Positions 1 through 8,239 are shown, numbered from the stretch's first letter. The stretch: 15,230 nt of DNA from Bacteroidota bacterium (GCA_023432805.1 JAEYUG010000037.1:1-15230), one strand, 5' to 3'. Numbers and translations are program-made. The notes: a model not told the origin generated them from the letters alone.

Positions 1-807
1 CCCGCCCTGCATCGCCACGCCCGCGAAGCCTGCACCCAGCAGCCGCTGCATCGACCCAAGCGTGAACGAAAGCGACGGAATGTCGAAGGGCGTGGGATCG
101 GCCCCGAGAATGGATGCCAGATCCACATCGCGTCCGCGACTGGCATGGTAGAGCACGAACATGTGGTACTGCGAAAAATCCTCTCCCGCGAATGCGGCAT
201 CCGCCAGCGTCCACGCCTCGACCACGAGCTGCGCGACCGGCGTCTCGGCCTCGCCCTTGCGCGGCGAATAGTCCCGGATTGCCTTCGAGACCGTCACCGG
301 CGCGGGCAGCACGCGCCCGAGAACAGTCGTGCGTCCGGCGGACGCCTTCGCCACATAATTCTCGAGAAAGCGCAGATGCGCCTCGAAGTACGCGCGATCA
401 TGCGGCAGCGGATCGATGATCTCCGCCCCGTAATCCTGCGGATACACCGTTCCAAACCTTCCCGTTCCACTCGTCCGCGCATCCGTGTCCTCCTGGAACT
501 CCACCATCAGCGCCAGCACCCGCACCGTGTCGGGCAACGCGCGCATGCGCAGTCCACGCGCGTCGAGCGTCAGCGACGGCTCTTGCACCGTAGGATGAGA
601 GGATTGCGCCTTCGGCGCGGATGCGGCTGCGCCGCCTGTCGGTGCGAGCGCGTGATCAAACCGCACCCGCACAGGGGAAGCCGTCTGCGCCGAAGCCGAC
701 TGCGCCGAAGCCGTCTGCGCCGAAGCCGTCTGCGACAACGGTGCGGACACGAAGGAAACGAGCGCCATGGCGCAGACAACGGCCAGGCGCTCGTATGCGT
801 TGCTCAT
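1..807 (-). CDS. Secreted M6-peptidase-like protein, candidate T9SS cargo (3' end beyond window)
   Basis: The frame is open from ATG at 807 to the window edge (269 codons, no stop), so the C-terminus is missing. The start is set by GGAG five bases upstream. Residues 1 to about 30 look like a Sec signal peptide: short n-region, core LAVVCAMALVSFVSA, then Ala/Ser/Gln-rich sequence with ASAQ cleavage sites. A 15-bp tandem repeat encodes that stretch. The mature part has VRVLALMVEFQED, then a YFEAHLRFLENYVAK helix and FVLYHASRGRDVDL followed by DPTPFDIPSL. This order resembles large secreted M6-like metalloprotease proteins of Ignavibacteria-type bacteria. That is a recollection of family pattern, and no zinc motif (HExxH) falls in the visible part. 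It lies 49 bp downstream of porV, so it could be exported by this T9SS; a C-terminal sorting domain would be expected to the left of the window. The secreted nature is well supported, the peptidase identity is tentative. Confidence 0.7.
   Translation of the reverse strand, partial: MSNAYERLAVVCAMALVSFVSAPLSQTASAQTASAQSASAQTASPVRVRFDHALAPTGGAAASAPKAQSSHPTVQEPSLTLDARGLRMRALPDTVRVLALMVEFQEDTDARTSGTGRFGTVYPQDYGAEIIDPLPHDRAYFEAHLRFLENYVAKASAGRTTVLGRVLPAPVTVSKAIRDYSPRKGEAETPVAQLVVEAWTLADAAFAGEDFSQYHMFVLYHASRGRDVDLASILGADPTPFDIPSLSFTLGSMQRLLGAGFAGVAMQGG
673..732 (-). repeat. 15-bp tandem repeat, four units, inside the signal-peptide region
   Basis: Reading the minus strand, four successive 15-bp units run 732-718, 717-703, 702-688 and 687-673. 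The first is CAGACGGCTTCGGCG, the second is identical, the third differs by one base (ACG to TCG) and the fourth diverges in its last two codons. They encode Gln-Thr/Ser-Ala-Ser-Ala units. Because each unit is five codons, gain or loss of units would keep the reading frame. Each unit recreates an A-S-A/Q signal-peptidase-like site. Confidence 0.85.
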
Positions 808-856
808 GCGAACTCCGATGATGGAAACGCGATCAGTGCGTTGTGTCGTCGATCCG

Positions 857-2023
857 TCAGTTGGTCGCGTCGTCGACAGGCATGCTCGTGCCGTCGTCCG
901 GCGGCGTGGTCATGCGGTCCCAGAGAATCGACAGCGTGAAGCGGAGCGTGTCGGCGAGGGGACTCTTCTCACTCGAAATGTCAGTCGAAATGTAGCTGAA
1001 GTCGAAGCCATAGATCTCGTAGCGCACACCGGCGCCGAAGGTCAGGAAGCGGCGGTTGCCCTGTTTCGGATCCTCATGGAAAAAGCCGAACCGCAGTGCG
1101 AGAAAATCGCTGTACCAGTACTCGAGTCCCGTGCCGATGGTGAAGGTGTTGAGCACGGCCCGCTGGTCCCACGACTTGGTCAGCGCGGTGAAGAACGGAT
1201 CGGCCTTCTTGTCGGTGCGGCTGATGATGAGCTTGGTGAAGTCCGCAGTCAGCGTCAGGCGGTTGTACTCCTGCTTGACCAGATCCGTGCTCAGACCGAG
1301 GCGTAGCGTCGTGGGCAGGGGATCAGACTGGGCTTCGTCGATGTAGGTGATCGACGGACCCATGTTCGACAGGGCCAGGCCGATCGCGAAGCGATCGCTC
1401 AGATCCATGCCGCCGCCGAGATCAAACTTGGTCGGACGGTACAGCACGCCGATGTCGCCGGCCACCGCGGTCGCCGTGCCGGAGCCCTGCTCCTGCGCCG
1501 TTGCGACCTGCGAGAGGCTGCTGTGGATCAGGCGGAGACTCACGCCGAGCGAGAGATCCTCGTCGATGCGCGTGCCGTAGGCGAGGCTCCATGCCAGCTC
1601 GAAGCTCTTGAACTTGCCGAGATACTCGTTGCCCTCGCCGCGACGCTCGAACTCACCGAGGTTGAGAAAGGTCAATGCGGTTCCGACGGTGCCGTCGATT
1701 TCGGGGACGTGCAGCTTGTAGTTGACGTACTCGAAGAACAGATCGCTCTGGGCGAACTGCGGCAGCCAGTTCGAATGGCTCAGCGACAGTTCCTGCCCCT
1801 TCTGGATGCCGAGACCGGCCGGATTCCAGAACAACGCCGAAACGTCGTCTGCAACAGCCACGCCGCTTTCGCCCATCGCGCTCGCGCGCGAATTCGGACT
1901 GATCAGCAGGAAGGGCACGGCGGTGCTTGCAGCGCCCTGCGCGTGAACGGTTTCGCCGAGCGCGGCGAGGCCGAGCAGCAGACACACAAGCGCAACCGGA
2001 CGGTGGAGTGAGCGTACAACCAT
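857..2023 (-). CDS. porV: PorV, T9SS outer-membrane shuttle protein
   Basis: This 388-residue outer-membrane beta-barrel protein belongs to the PorV/PorQ (UPF0164-like) family. In T9SS, PorV binds secreted cargo at the translocon and delivers it to the PorU sortase on the cell surface. Residues 1-28 form a signal peptide ending VHA before Gln29. The family signature spans residues 45-71, including SAMGESGVAVADD and LFWNPAGL. The rest alternates amphipathic strands. The last strand-like segment (TLRFTLSI) is followed by an acidic/Pro-rich tail of about 20 residues ending DDATN, which is unusual for a barrel that normally ends near its last strand. The frame stays open upstream to 2176, but ATG 2023 directly precedes the signal peptide and has AGG eight bases upstream, so it is chosen. 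The position directly after porU matches the porU-porV adjacency known in Porphyromonas and Flavobacterium. This favours PorV over other PorV-like paralogues. Confidence 0.8.
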   Translation of the reverse strand: MVVRSLHRPVALVCLLLGLAALGETVHAQGAASTAVPFLLISPNSRASAMGESGVAVADDVSALFWNPAGLGIQKGQELSLSHSNWLPQFAQSDLFFEYVNYKLHVPEIDGTVGTALTFLNLGEFERRGEGNEYLGKFKSFELAWSLAYGTRIDEDLSLGVSLRLIHSSLSQVATAQEQGSGTATAVAGDIGVLYRPTKFDLGGGMDLSDRFAIGLALSNMGPSITYIDEAQSDPLPTTLRLGLSTDLVKQEYNRLTLTADFTKLIISRTDKKADPFFTALTKSWDQRAVLNTFTIGTGLEYWYSDFLALRFGFFHEDPKQGNRRFLTFGAGVRYEIYGFDFSYISTDISSEKSPLADTLRFTLSILWDRMTTPPDDGTSMPVDDATN

Positions 2024-2060
2024 GGAAAAACCTCGGTGAATGATTTTGATGTAATTAGGA

Positions 2061-2089
2061 AATTTAGCGGTCGATGTGTACAAATCCAA
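2061..2089 (-). promoter_or_regulatory. Possible sigma70-type promoter for porV
   Basis: On the minus strand TTGGAT (2089-2084), a 17-bp spacer and TAAATT (2066-2061) match -35 and -10 boxes at 3/6 and 4/6. The site sits in an unusually AT-rich patch of an otherwise GC-rich window. It would give a leader of about 30 nt before porV ATG 2023. The same patch also contains TAAATTTC, one base off the Bacteroidetes -7 consensus TAnnTTTG, but no correctly spaced TTTG accompanies it. Confidence 0.35.
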
Positions 2090-2111
2090 GATCAAAGCTC
2101 GTGCACTGCGC

Positions 2112-2129
2112 GGCTTCCACAGGGAAGCC
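2112..2129. other. Perfect hairpin in the porU-porV gap
   Basis: GGCTTCC, a four-base loop ACAG and GGAAGCC form a perfect 7-bp stem. It begins about 60 bp past the porU stop and lies upstream of the possible porV promoter. There is no following T-run on the minus strand, so it is not a classical intrinsic terminator. It may protect the porU mRNA 3' end or cause partial attenuation between porU and porV. Confidence 0.5.
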
Positions 2130-2188
2130 TGCGTGTTGCGCATCGGCAGCAGCGTGGCCGCATGCGCGTCAGGCACGCTTCCCCCGCA

Positions 2189-5100
2189 TTATCTGAGCAC
2201 ACTCAGCTTGCCGATGGCTTCGCTCGTGAAGCGTCCGTCCACCGTGCGGCAGATCACCTTGTAGAAATACACGCCGTTGCCGAGCCTGTCGCCGTCGCCG
2301 TCGCGACCATTCCACGGCAGATGCACGAAGCGATCTGCGATGTTGCGTCCGTCGAGGGTCATGATCAGGTGCCCCGAGGTCGTGTAGATCTTCACTTCCA
2401 CGTCGACTGCGTCGGACTGGTTGTGCTGAAAGGTGAACGAGGTCGCATCACGCATGGGATTCGGATAGGCATGCACGTTGTGCACGGTCAGCTGCGTGCT
2501 GCTCGACACGGTGAAATGCGTCTCGGCGGTCGAGGAGTTGTTGTGGATGTCCCAGGCGCGCAGCTTGAGCGTGTGCGCGCCGGGCGCGAGTCCGCGCATC
2601 GGGTACCTGACCGTGCCCCGCTGCCAGGAATCCACCTCGCCCGTGTAGTAGTCGTTGAGCACGAGGCTCGGTTCCCTGCCGTCGAGCCACATCTCGATCG
2701 CATGCCCGATGCCGAGGCCGGTCGTGTTCACACCGCTCTCATCGGCAAGGTCTGCGATGAGCAGGGCATCTTCGTTGGTGATGTCTCCGGACCTGAATGA
2801 ACGCGTGTCGAGGTAGAGTTCGATCAGGGGACCCTGCGTATCTGCATCCGCCGTCGTGTCGGTGCCGCCCACGCGGAATGCAGTCGAATATCCAGCCCCG
2901 TCGATCGCACTGTTGTCGAAGTACACCGAGAAACGACCGCTTCGATTTTCGTACGAGATGTCCTTCGGGACGATGAAGCTCACGCGGAAGCGGCCGTTGC
3001 GCACGCTCGCCTGGCCCCGGTACAACACACCACCCGGCGCGGTGTACTCCCAGTTCTCCCATTCCTCCACCCGCACGCGACGTTCGGCGTCGAAGAGCGT
3101 CACAGCCGATACACCAGTGAAATCCTCCCAGAGCGTGCCGTCGGGACGTCGCACGCTGGCAGCGATGGTCACGTTCGAGAGGGCGCGCATCTGCACGGTG
3201 TCACCGGTAGCTACCGCGCCATTGACGAGCACTGAATCAATCGTGGCACGGTGACGCGGCAGGGCAAGCCGCAACGCGGGATCACCCATGAGATAGAATT
3301 TCTCGTAGCCGGGACTGTTCGTCCAGGTCTGTTTCGACGTCCACAGCGCGTCGCCGATGCGGCGCACGCGTCCGTCGGATTCGCGTCCCCGGTTGATCAG
3401 GTTCTCCAGGAAGGTCGCATTGAACTGCGAATTTTCATGGGAAAACACGACACGCGGGGCGGTGAGTCCGCCAATCGCACCGCGGTCGTCGCGCAGCATG
3501 AGTTCCTCCATCCCGCTTCGCAGACCTGGACGATCATACAATCCGAATGTACATGTGGCTGCGACGAAGAAGCTGAGCCGGTCGCCGTTGCGCAACTTCG
3601 GAATCGTATTCTCGTTGGCGAACACCTGTTCGTGCGCCCAGACACTCTCGCTGCCATGCCCGGTCCAGTTGATCAGCACTGTTCCTTCGTTGATCTGGTC
3701 GATGATCGCCTGCGCCGCCTCGGGTTTGCGACGGCCCTGCGCGGTGACGTCGGTGCGATACGAAACGATGTAGATCTTCTTGAGTTCATGTTCCGACGGC
3801 ATCGAACGCGCGATGCCCTCGCTCTGGCTCGTGTGCTGGTTCTTTTCAAAGTCGTCGCGCGTCGTCCACCCATCGTCGGCCACGAAGGTCAGACGGTTGC
3901 GCCAGGAGTCGAAGACGGGGTTGTTTTCGTAGGCGATGATCTTGTCGACCACGGTCGCCGCCTCGCCCGGATTCTGAGCGGGCAGGCGACCCACCGCCAG
4001 ATCGATGCGTGAATCGTTACCCGCCACCTGCACGTAGTAGTCGTCGGTCACATACGAATCGATCAGATGCGTGGAGTTCTCCGACTCCCAGACCGGCACG
4101 TACTGCGGCTCACGAACGCCCGCATCATTGCTCTTGTAATCGTAGTTGCCGTCGCCGAGCAGCGTCACGTAGCGCGGCGGGATCGACCACGTCGCAAACG
4201 CGTGCGCGATGAAGTCGCGGATGGCCGTGGGATCCGTCAGTCCCGCGTTGAACGCTCGATAGATCTCCGGCACGGTCACGACCTTTGTCGCGATCGGATC
4301 CTGCCCGCGCTCGCGATGGCGCTTCAGCTTCAGGGCTGCATCGGCGAATTCCGCCGGGGTGATGATGATCGCCTCGGCCGCGCCGTCTTCGAGCAGATCG
4401 GTGTTCTCCACGCGCGCAGGCGCGCCGGGCGTCCTGTACGCACCGCCTGTCAGCGCCACGAACTCGGCCGGCCGACCCGTCTCGGCTTGCGCCTGGAAGC
4501 GCGCAGTCCCGCCGCTGACAGTCACCCCCGTCATCACGCGCACCGAATCGAAACGCGTTACATCATAGACATGGATGTCACTGTTCGAGAACCCGTTGAG
4601 CTCATACTCGATCACCCCCGAGGTATCGGGACCATTGAAGCCCAGCACATCCCCCGTTGCGTCGAAGCGCCGTGCATAGTACCACTCCACCCAGTTCACA
4701 TATCCCCCGCGATTGCGCGTGGGATCCGACGCCGAATAGACCAACGACAGCACCGAGCGTCCCTCTGCCAGCGCGCCGGAACCCGCGAATTCGCGGACAC
4801 CCGGGGTCCCGGCAATATCGGACCTGTCGGTCGCCAGATTCACCGTCGGCATCGTGATTGTGCCCAGCGTCTGCCCACTCTCGCGCACCGTGAAGAAATT
4901 CGACGTGCCATTGTCGGCCTGCGACCAGAGCTCCACACGGTACAGCACAGGCTGCGACGGGACGATCCCCTCCAGCTTCCGCGTGTAGGTGATTCCCGCG
5001 TTCTCGAAACCCGGCGTGATCTTGCGGCTCAGCCACATCTTCCCCGATTGAAGGATGTTCGTCACTTCCTCTTCGACAAACTCACGACCCGTGAACCAGG

Positions 5101-6238
5101 CGGGACGATGCGCCTGCACCTCCGTCAGCGAAGGGAGCACGGCAATGCGCCGGCCCCGTTCCCCTCCGAAGGTCACGAGAAAACTGTTGGAGGATGCGAA
5201 GCGATGCTGCATGTGCACGTAGCGCCTCGCCGCGGCATTGTAGCGGAAGCCGCTCAATCCGCGTGCATACAGCACGACCGCATCCCCATCGTCGAACCGT
5301 CCGTCATCCTCGCCGGTTACCGAGATCGCGATTTCGTGGAGGGGATCGGGGCGCACGCCCGAAAGCGCCGTCGGCAGCTCGCGTCCCCCGCTGTTGTAGA
5401 TGCGGATCGTGCGGGGATCCACGCCATCGAGCGCGATTCCTGCGTTCGTGAACCATGACTTCGGCAGCCTGTACATCCCCTCCTCGCTTACCTCGAAACG
5501 GAACCAGTCGCCGCTGGCCAGCGACGCACCAGTCGCCTTGCGCATCGGTCCGCCGACCACGCGACCCGCAGCGGCCCGACGCGGCAGCGTCCACTGGCGC
5601 GCCATGTCGGAATTCAGGATCTGATACTCCGGTAATGTGGCGCCGACGGGACGAACCCCGAGCCCGGGCTGGCGGACGCCGAACTCCACGCGCACGACGA
5701 TGCGGCTGTAGACGCGCAGCACGCGCGTCGTTGCATCCCACTGCACCGGCGAAAACCGCAGCGTGCCGAGCAGCATGTCACGCGCGATGCCCATGTTCTC
5801 GAGCAACGCCGGGACCGACGGCATCCATCCGCTGCGCCGGTACCCGGCACCGAAGGGGAAGGGTCCGTCGTGCCCGGCTTCCAGCGGCATCGGTGCGACG
5901 AGCACACCCGGCGTGTCGCCATAATCGGCCTCGATCACCGTGACCGTATTCCCCACCAGCGAAGGAAACGCCAGGGTCACCACGTGCGCCGGGAGCGCCG
6001 GTTCGCCCGGAAGGGACGAAGGATCCCATCCCCCGCCTGCAAGCCGCAGGTCCGTATGCGCGCGTCCGTCGATGGAGACGGTGCGTTGCTCGAGTGCGGG
6101 ACGGTACTCGACGCGCATGCCCGACGCATCCTGAGCGACGACGCGCAGGTCTTGCGCTGCGAGCGGGTGCACTGTGCCGACGATTCCTGCCGCGACGAGC
6201 AGTACCGATATCATGAACATGCCGGAAATCCGATGCAT
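2189..6238 (-). CDS. porU: PorU, T9SS C25-family sortase
   Basis: PorU is the gingipain-like (peptidase C25) outer-membrane-associated transpeptidase of T9SS. It removes the C-terminal signal from cargo and attaches the cargo to anionic LPS. The protein has 1,349 residues, somewhat longer than Porphyromonas PorU (about 1,160). Residues 1-29 are a signal peptide (core MISVLLVAAGIVGTVHPLAA). The C25 domain spans about 622-990, with catalytic His861 in LINWTGHGSESVWAHE and Cys896 in FFVAATCTFGLYDRPG. An Ig-like region follows. A C-terminal type-A sorting-like domain spans about 1251-1349 (AYPNPMRDATSFTF; WNGRDGDGDRLGNGVYFYK). PorU itself is known to keep such a domain. The frame remains open to 7204, but that part lies over the flippase gene and is an overlap artefact. 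ATG 6238 is chosen because GGAG lies six bases upstream and a signal peptide follows. An alternative ATG at 6271 overlaps the flippase stop as ATGA and would add 11 residues. Identification is strong. Confidence 0.9.
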   Translation of the reverse strand: MHRISGMFMISVLLVAAGIVGTVHPLAAQDLRVVAQDASGMRVEYRPALEQRTVSIDGRAHTDLRLAGGGWDPSSLPGEPALPAHVVTLAFPSLVGNTVTVIEADYGDTPGVLVAPMPLEAGHDGPFPFGAGYRRSGWMPSVPALLENMGIARDMLLGTLRFSPVQWDATTRVLRVYSRIVVRVEFGVRQPGLGVRPVGATLPEYQILNSDMARQWTLPRRAAAGRVVGGPMRKATGASLASGDWFRFEVSEEGMYRLPKSWFTNAGIALDGVDPRTIRIYNSGGRELPTALSGVRPDPLHEIAISVTGEDDGRFDDGDAVVLYARGLSGFRYNAAARRYVHMQHRFASSNSFLVTFGGERGRRIAVLPSLTEVQAHRPAWFTGREFVEEEVTNILQSGKMWLSRKITPGFENAGITYTRKLEGIVPSQPVLYRVELWSQADNGTSNFFTVRESGQTLGTITMPTVNLATDRSDIAGTPGVREFAGSGALAEGRSVLSLVYSASDPTRNRGGYVNWVEWYYARRFDATGDVLGFNGPDTSGVIEYELNGFSNSDIHVYDVTRFDSVRVMTGVTVSGGTARFQAQAETGRPAEFVALTGGAYRTPGAPARVENTDLLEDGAAEAIIITPAEFADAALKLKRHRERGQDPIATKVVTVPEIYRAFNAGLTDPTAIRDFIAHAFATWSIPPRYVTLLGDGNYDYKSNDAGVREPQYVPVWESENSTHLIDSYVTDDYYVQVAGNDSRIDLAVGRLPAQNPGEAATVVDKIIAYENNPVFDSWRNRLTFVADDGWTTRDDFEKNQHTSQSEGIARSMPSEHELKKIYIVSYRTDVTAQGRRKPEAAQAIIDQINEGTVLINWTGHGSESVWAHEQVFANENTIPKLRNGDRLSFFVAATCTFGLYDRPGLRSGMEELMLRDDRGAIGGLTAPRVVFSHENSQFNATFLENLINRGRESDGRVRRIGDALWTSKQTWTNSPGYEKFYLMGDPALRLALPRHRATIDSVLVNGAVATGDTVQMRALSNVTIAASVRRPDGTLWEDFTGVSAVTLFDAERRVRVEEWENWEYTAPGGVLYRGQASVRNGRFRVSFIVPKDISYENRSGRFSVYFDNSAIDGAGYSTAFRVGGTDTTADADTQGPLIELYLDTRSFRSGDITNEDALLIADLADESGVNTTGLGIGHAIEMWLDGREPSLVLNDYYTGEVDSWQRGTVRYPMRGLAPGAHTLKLRAWDIHNNSSTAETHFTVSSSTQLTVHNVHAYPNPMRDATSFTFQHNQSDAVDVEVKIYTTSGHLIMTLDGRNIADRFVHLPWNGRDGDGDRLGNGVYFYKVICRTVDGRFTSEAIGKLSVLR

Positions 6239-6267
6239 GACAACTCCAGAAGCTGAGTGATGGCTCC

Positions 6268-7521
6268 TCATGCCTGCCTCCGCATGTAATACCGGAGGTT
6301 CATCACGAGGTTGAGCGCGCCGGATGCGATCAGCGCGAGCGCCGCACCCGCCGCGCCGAGCCATGGGATGAGGACGAACATCAATCCGACATTGAGCGAG
6401 GAGGTGACGATGGAAAGCGTTCGCAGGATGCGTCCGGCACCGTGCGACGAAAAATACGCATGGAATGGTTCGTTCACCGAAGCCAGCGCAATGCCGCCGG
6501 CCACCAGCGGAAGCAGCGCGAGCGCGCCGTCGTACTTCGCGGTGAAAAACACGGGAATCAGCACCATGCAGAGGGCGACGAGTACGATGCCGCCCAATGT
6601 CGCCCAGACGATGTTCACGAGGAGCAGTCGACGCGGCATCGCCGACGCGGTCGCCATGTCGCGATAGGCGCTCGCAGTGGTCGCGCGGCCCACCATGCCG
6701 AGGGGCTGCGACATGGTCGCTGCAATCGAGTACATGCCGACCGATGCGGCCCCCGCATACCTGGCGATCAGCATCCTGTCGAATCCGTTGGTGAGTCCGT
6801 CGAAGACCCGCCCCATGTAGGTGTGGCGACCGAAGGCGCGTACTTCCGCGCGCAGCGCGGTCAGCGAAGTGCGGAGGTGCTCGCGCGAAGGACGCAGCGC
6901 GGGCAGGAGGAGCAGGACGCCGACAAGGATGCCGCCAGGATAGGTGAGTCCCGCAGTCAGCGGCGTGAGCATCCCCGCGCGCCACAGTACGAGCAGCGCG
7001 GCCAGCATCAGCACGCGTGGCACGACGAGCATCGAGGCCAGCACCTTGATGCGGTTGAGTCCCTGACTCGTCGACAGCGTCATCTCCTGCAGGGGGAATG
7101 CCACAGCCAGCGGTGCCGTGACCAGCAGGATGCCCGACGTCTCCGCGTCGATCCACAGCGCAACGAGCGGGAGCGTTGCGTACACGAACAGCACGTACAC
7201 GCAACCGATGCAGAGCGCTCCGATGAAGCCCGCCGCGACGAGGGAGCTTCCCCCGCCCGTGTCGGGTGTCACCGCCAGCAGCCGCTTGGTTGCGATGGGT
7301 ATCCCGAAATCGAAGAAGACGGAACTGAAGGTGAAGTACCCCACCAGCACCGCGTAGATGCCGAAGCCCTGCACACCGAGCGCGCGTGCAAGCAGCACCG
7401 CGATCACCAGACCGAGTGCCGCTGCGGTGATCTGCGCACCGAGGTGCAGCGCACTCTGCCGCGATGCGCGCGAGGCAAGGGCACTGCGCACCACGTGCGA
7501 ACGCGTACGATGCGTCGTCAT
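6268..7521 (-). CDS. Wzx-like polysaccharide flippase (MOP superfamily membrane protein)
   Basis: This 417-residue polytopic inner-membrane protein has about 12 hydrophobic segments. It matches the polysaccharide_synt/Wzx type, which flips lipid-linked O-antigen or other glycan units across the inner membrane. Family-typical stretches are ALGVQGFGIYAVLVGYF followed by FDFGIPIATKRLL near the N-terminus, and FDRMLIARYAGAASVGMYS in the middle. The C-terminus (NLRYYMRRQA) is basic. ATG 7521 is preferred; the frame also allows GTG 7575, which would prepend 18 residues of no recognisable character. Neither has a strong ribosome-binding site. The stop TGA (6270-6268) overlaps an in-frame porU ATG at 6271 as ATGA, and the preferred porU start is 29 nt further on, so the two genes should be cotranscribed. 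The glycan substrate cannot be read from the sequence. No glycosyltransferase is present in the window. Confidence 0.82.
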   Translation of the reverse strand: MTTHRTRSHVVRSALASRASRQSALHLGAQITAAALGLVIAVLLARALGVQGFGIYAVLVGYFTFSSVFFDFGIPIATKRLLAVTPDTGGGSSLVAAGFIGALCIGCVYVLFVYATLPLVALWIDAETSGILLVTAPLAVAFPLQEMTLSTSQGLNRIKVLASMLVVPRVLMLAALLVLWRAGMLTPLTAGLTYPGGILVGVLLLLPALRPSREHLRTSLTALRAEVRAFGRHTYMGRVFDGLTNGFDRMLIARYAGAASVGMYSIAATMSQPLGMVGRATTASAYRDMATASAMPRRLLLVNIVWATLGGIVLVALCMVLIPVFFTAKYDGALALLPLVAGGIALASVNEPFHAYFSSHGAGRILRTLSIVTSSLNVGLMFVLIPWLGAAGAALALIASGALNLVMNLRYYMRRQA

Positions 7522-7666
7522 GCGATCACGTTGGCTGATGTCGGGGAGGCATCCCGGCACGGATGGAAGCAACACGGATTACCGCTCTGCTGGTGGAGAA
7601 TCTGCAAGCTGGTAACGAAGTGTCGATCGCGAGCCGGATGGTTGGGGTGCGGGAATTGTAAGCAGG

Positions 7667-7695
7667 AAAATAGGAAGGGACGGGCCGCGTGTCAA
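7667..7695 (-). promoter_or_regulatory. Sigma70-type promoter for the flippase-porU transcript
   Basis: On the minus strand a perfect -35 box TTGACA (7695-7690), a 17-bp spacer and TATTTT (7672-7667, 4/6 match to TATAAT) lie just downstream of the methionine sulfoxide reductase stop at 7704. Transcription would start near 7660 and give a leader of about 140 nt before the flippase ATG at 7521. I see no other feature in the 7522-7703 gap. Confidence 0.55.
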
Positions 7696-7703
7696 GCGAT
7701 TTC

Positions 7704-8180
7704 TCATGGACGCAGCGGCGCCGCGACAATGCGCGCAACGCTCTCGAGGAAGCCGCGTTCATCGGAACCGAAGCGGGCGTGGATGGGACTGTCGACATCC
7801 AGCACTCCGGAAAGGTGGCCGTCATGTACCAATGGGACGACGATTTCCGAACGCGACGCTGCATCGCAGGCGATGTGCCCGGGAAACTGGTCGACATCGT
7901 CGACGATCAGGGTGCACCGCTCGCGGGCAGCCGTGCCGCAGACGCCGCTGCCACACGCGATCGAGACGCAGGCGGGACGACCGTGAAAGGGTCCGAGCCA
8001 CAAATGGTCACCCTCGAGCAGGTAGAAGCCCGCCCAGTTCACATCAGGCATGCCCCAGAAGATGAGCGAGGCGAGGTTGGCCATGAGCGACAGTCGGGTG
8101 TTGGGTCCCGCAGCCAGCGCCTCCGCCTGCTGCGCCAGTTCATGAAGGGTCGCGCCGGGTGTCACGGTGATTTCGTTCAT
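7704..8180 (-). CDS. msrC: Free methionine-(R)-sulfoxide reductase (GAF domain)
   Basis: This cytoplasmic 158-residue single GAF-domain enzyme reduces free L-methionine-(R)-sulfoxide with thioredoxin as donor. Diagnostic stretches are NWAGFYLLEGDHLWLGPF, GRPACV, GVCGTAA, QFPGHIACDAASRSEIVVPL and GVLDVDSP. The three active-site cysteines are Cys71, Cys81 and Cys105. Their spacing (10 and 24 residues) equals that of E. coli Cys84, Cys94 and Cys118, so the enzyme should be active. Two extra cysteines, Cys76 and Cys89, are not part of the family's catalytic set as I know it. ATG 8180 is chosen because the family usually starts a few residues before the first helix and GAGG lies just upstream. The frame extends to 8270 but adds Arg-rich sequence unlike the family. 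Transcription is divergent from the beta-barrel gene at 8285. Confidence 0.92.
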   Translation of the reverse strand: MNEITVTPGATLHELAQQAEALAAGPNTRLSLMANLASLIFWGMPDVNWAGFYLLEGDHLWLGPFHGRPACVSIACGSGVCGTAARERCTLIVDDVDQFPGHIACDAASRSEIVVPLVHDGHLSGVLDVDSPIHARFGSDERGFLESVARIVAAPLRP

Positions 8181-8239
8181 CGCTGCCTCGTGTGGTGGCG
8201 AATCGATGCGGGAATGCCGCATCCGTTTTCTTCTGCCGA

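Noticed and set aside
673..732. CRISPR-like array
   Set aside because: Units are 15 bp, directly contiguous without spacers, and lie in frame inside a coding region.
145..939. 264-codon plus-strand frame with repeated Arg-Arg-Ser-Arg-Leu units
   Set aside because: The repeats are the antisense reading of the 15-bp tandem repeat in the minus-strand secreted protein, and the frame crosses a gene boundary.
4067..5458. 463-codon plus-strand open frame opposite porU
   Set aside because: Arg/His/Pro-rich composition typical of antisense frames in GC-rich DNA, with no motif; porU on the other strand carries clear catalytic motifs.
6239..7204. Upstream extension of the porU frame over the flippase gene
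   Set aside because: The translated stretch is Arg/Ala-rich with no family similarity and is the shadow of the membrane protein in another frame; a signal peptide begins only at 6238.
6442..7986. 514-codon plus-strand open frame opposite the flippase and msrC
   Set aside because: Low-complexity Arg/Gln/His sequence that spans two convincing minus-strand genes and the promoter between them.
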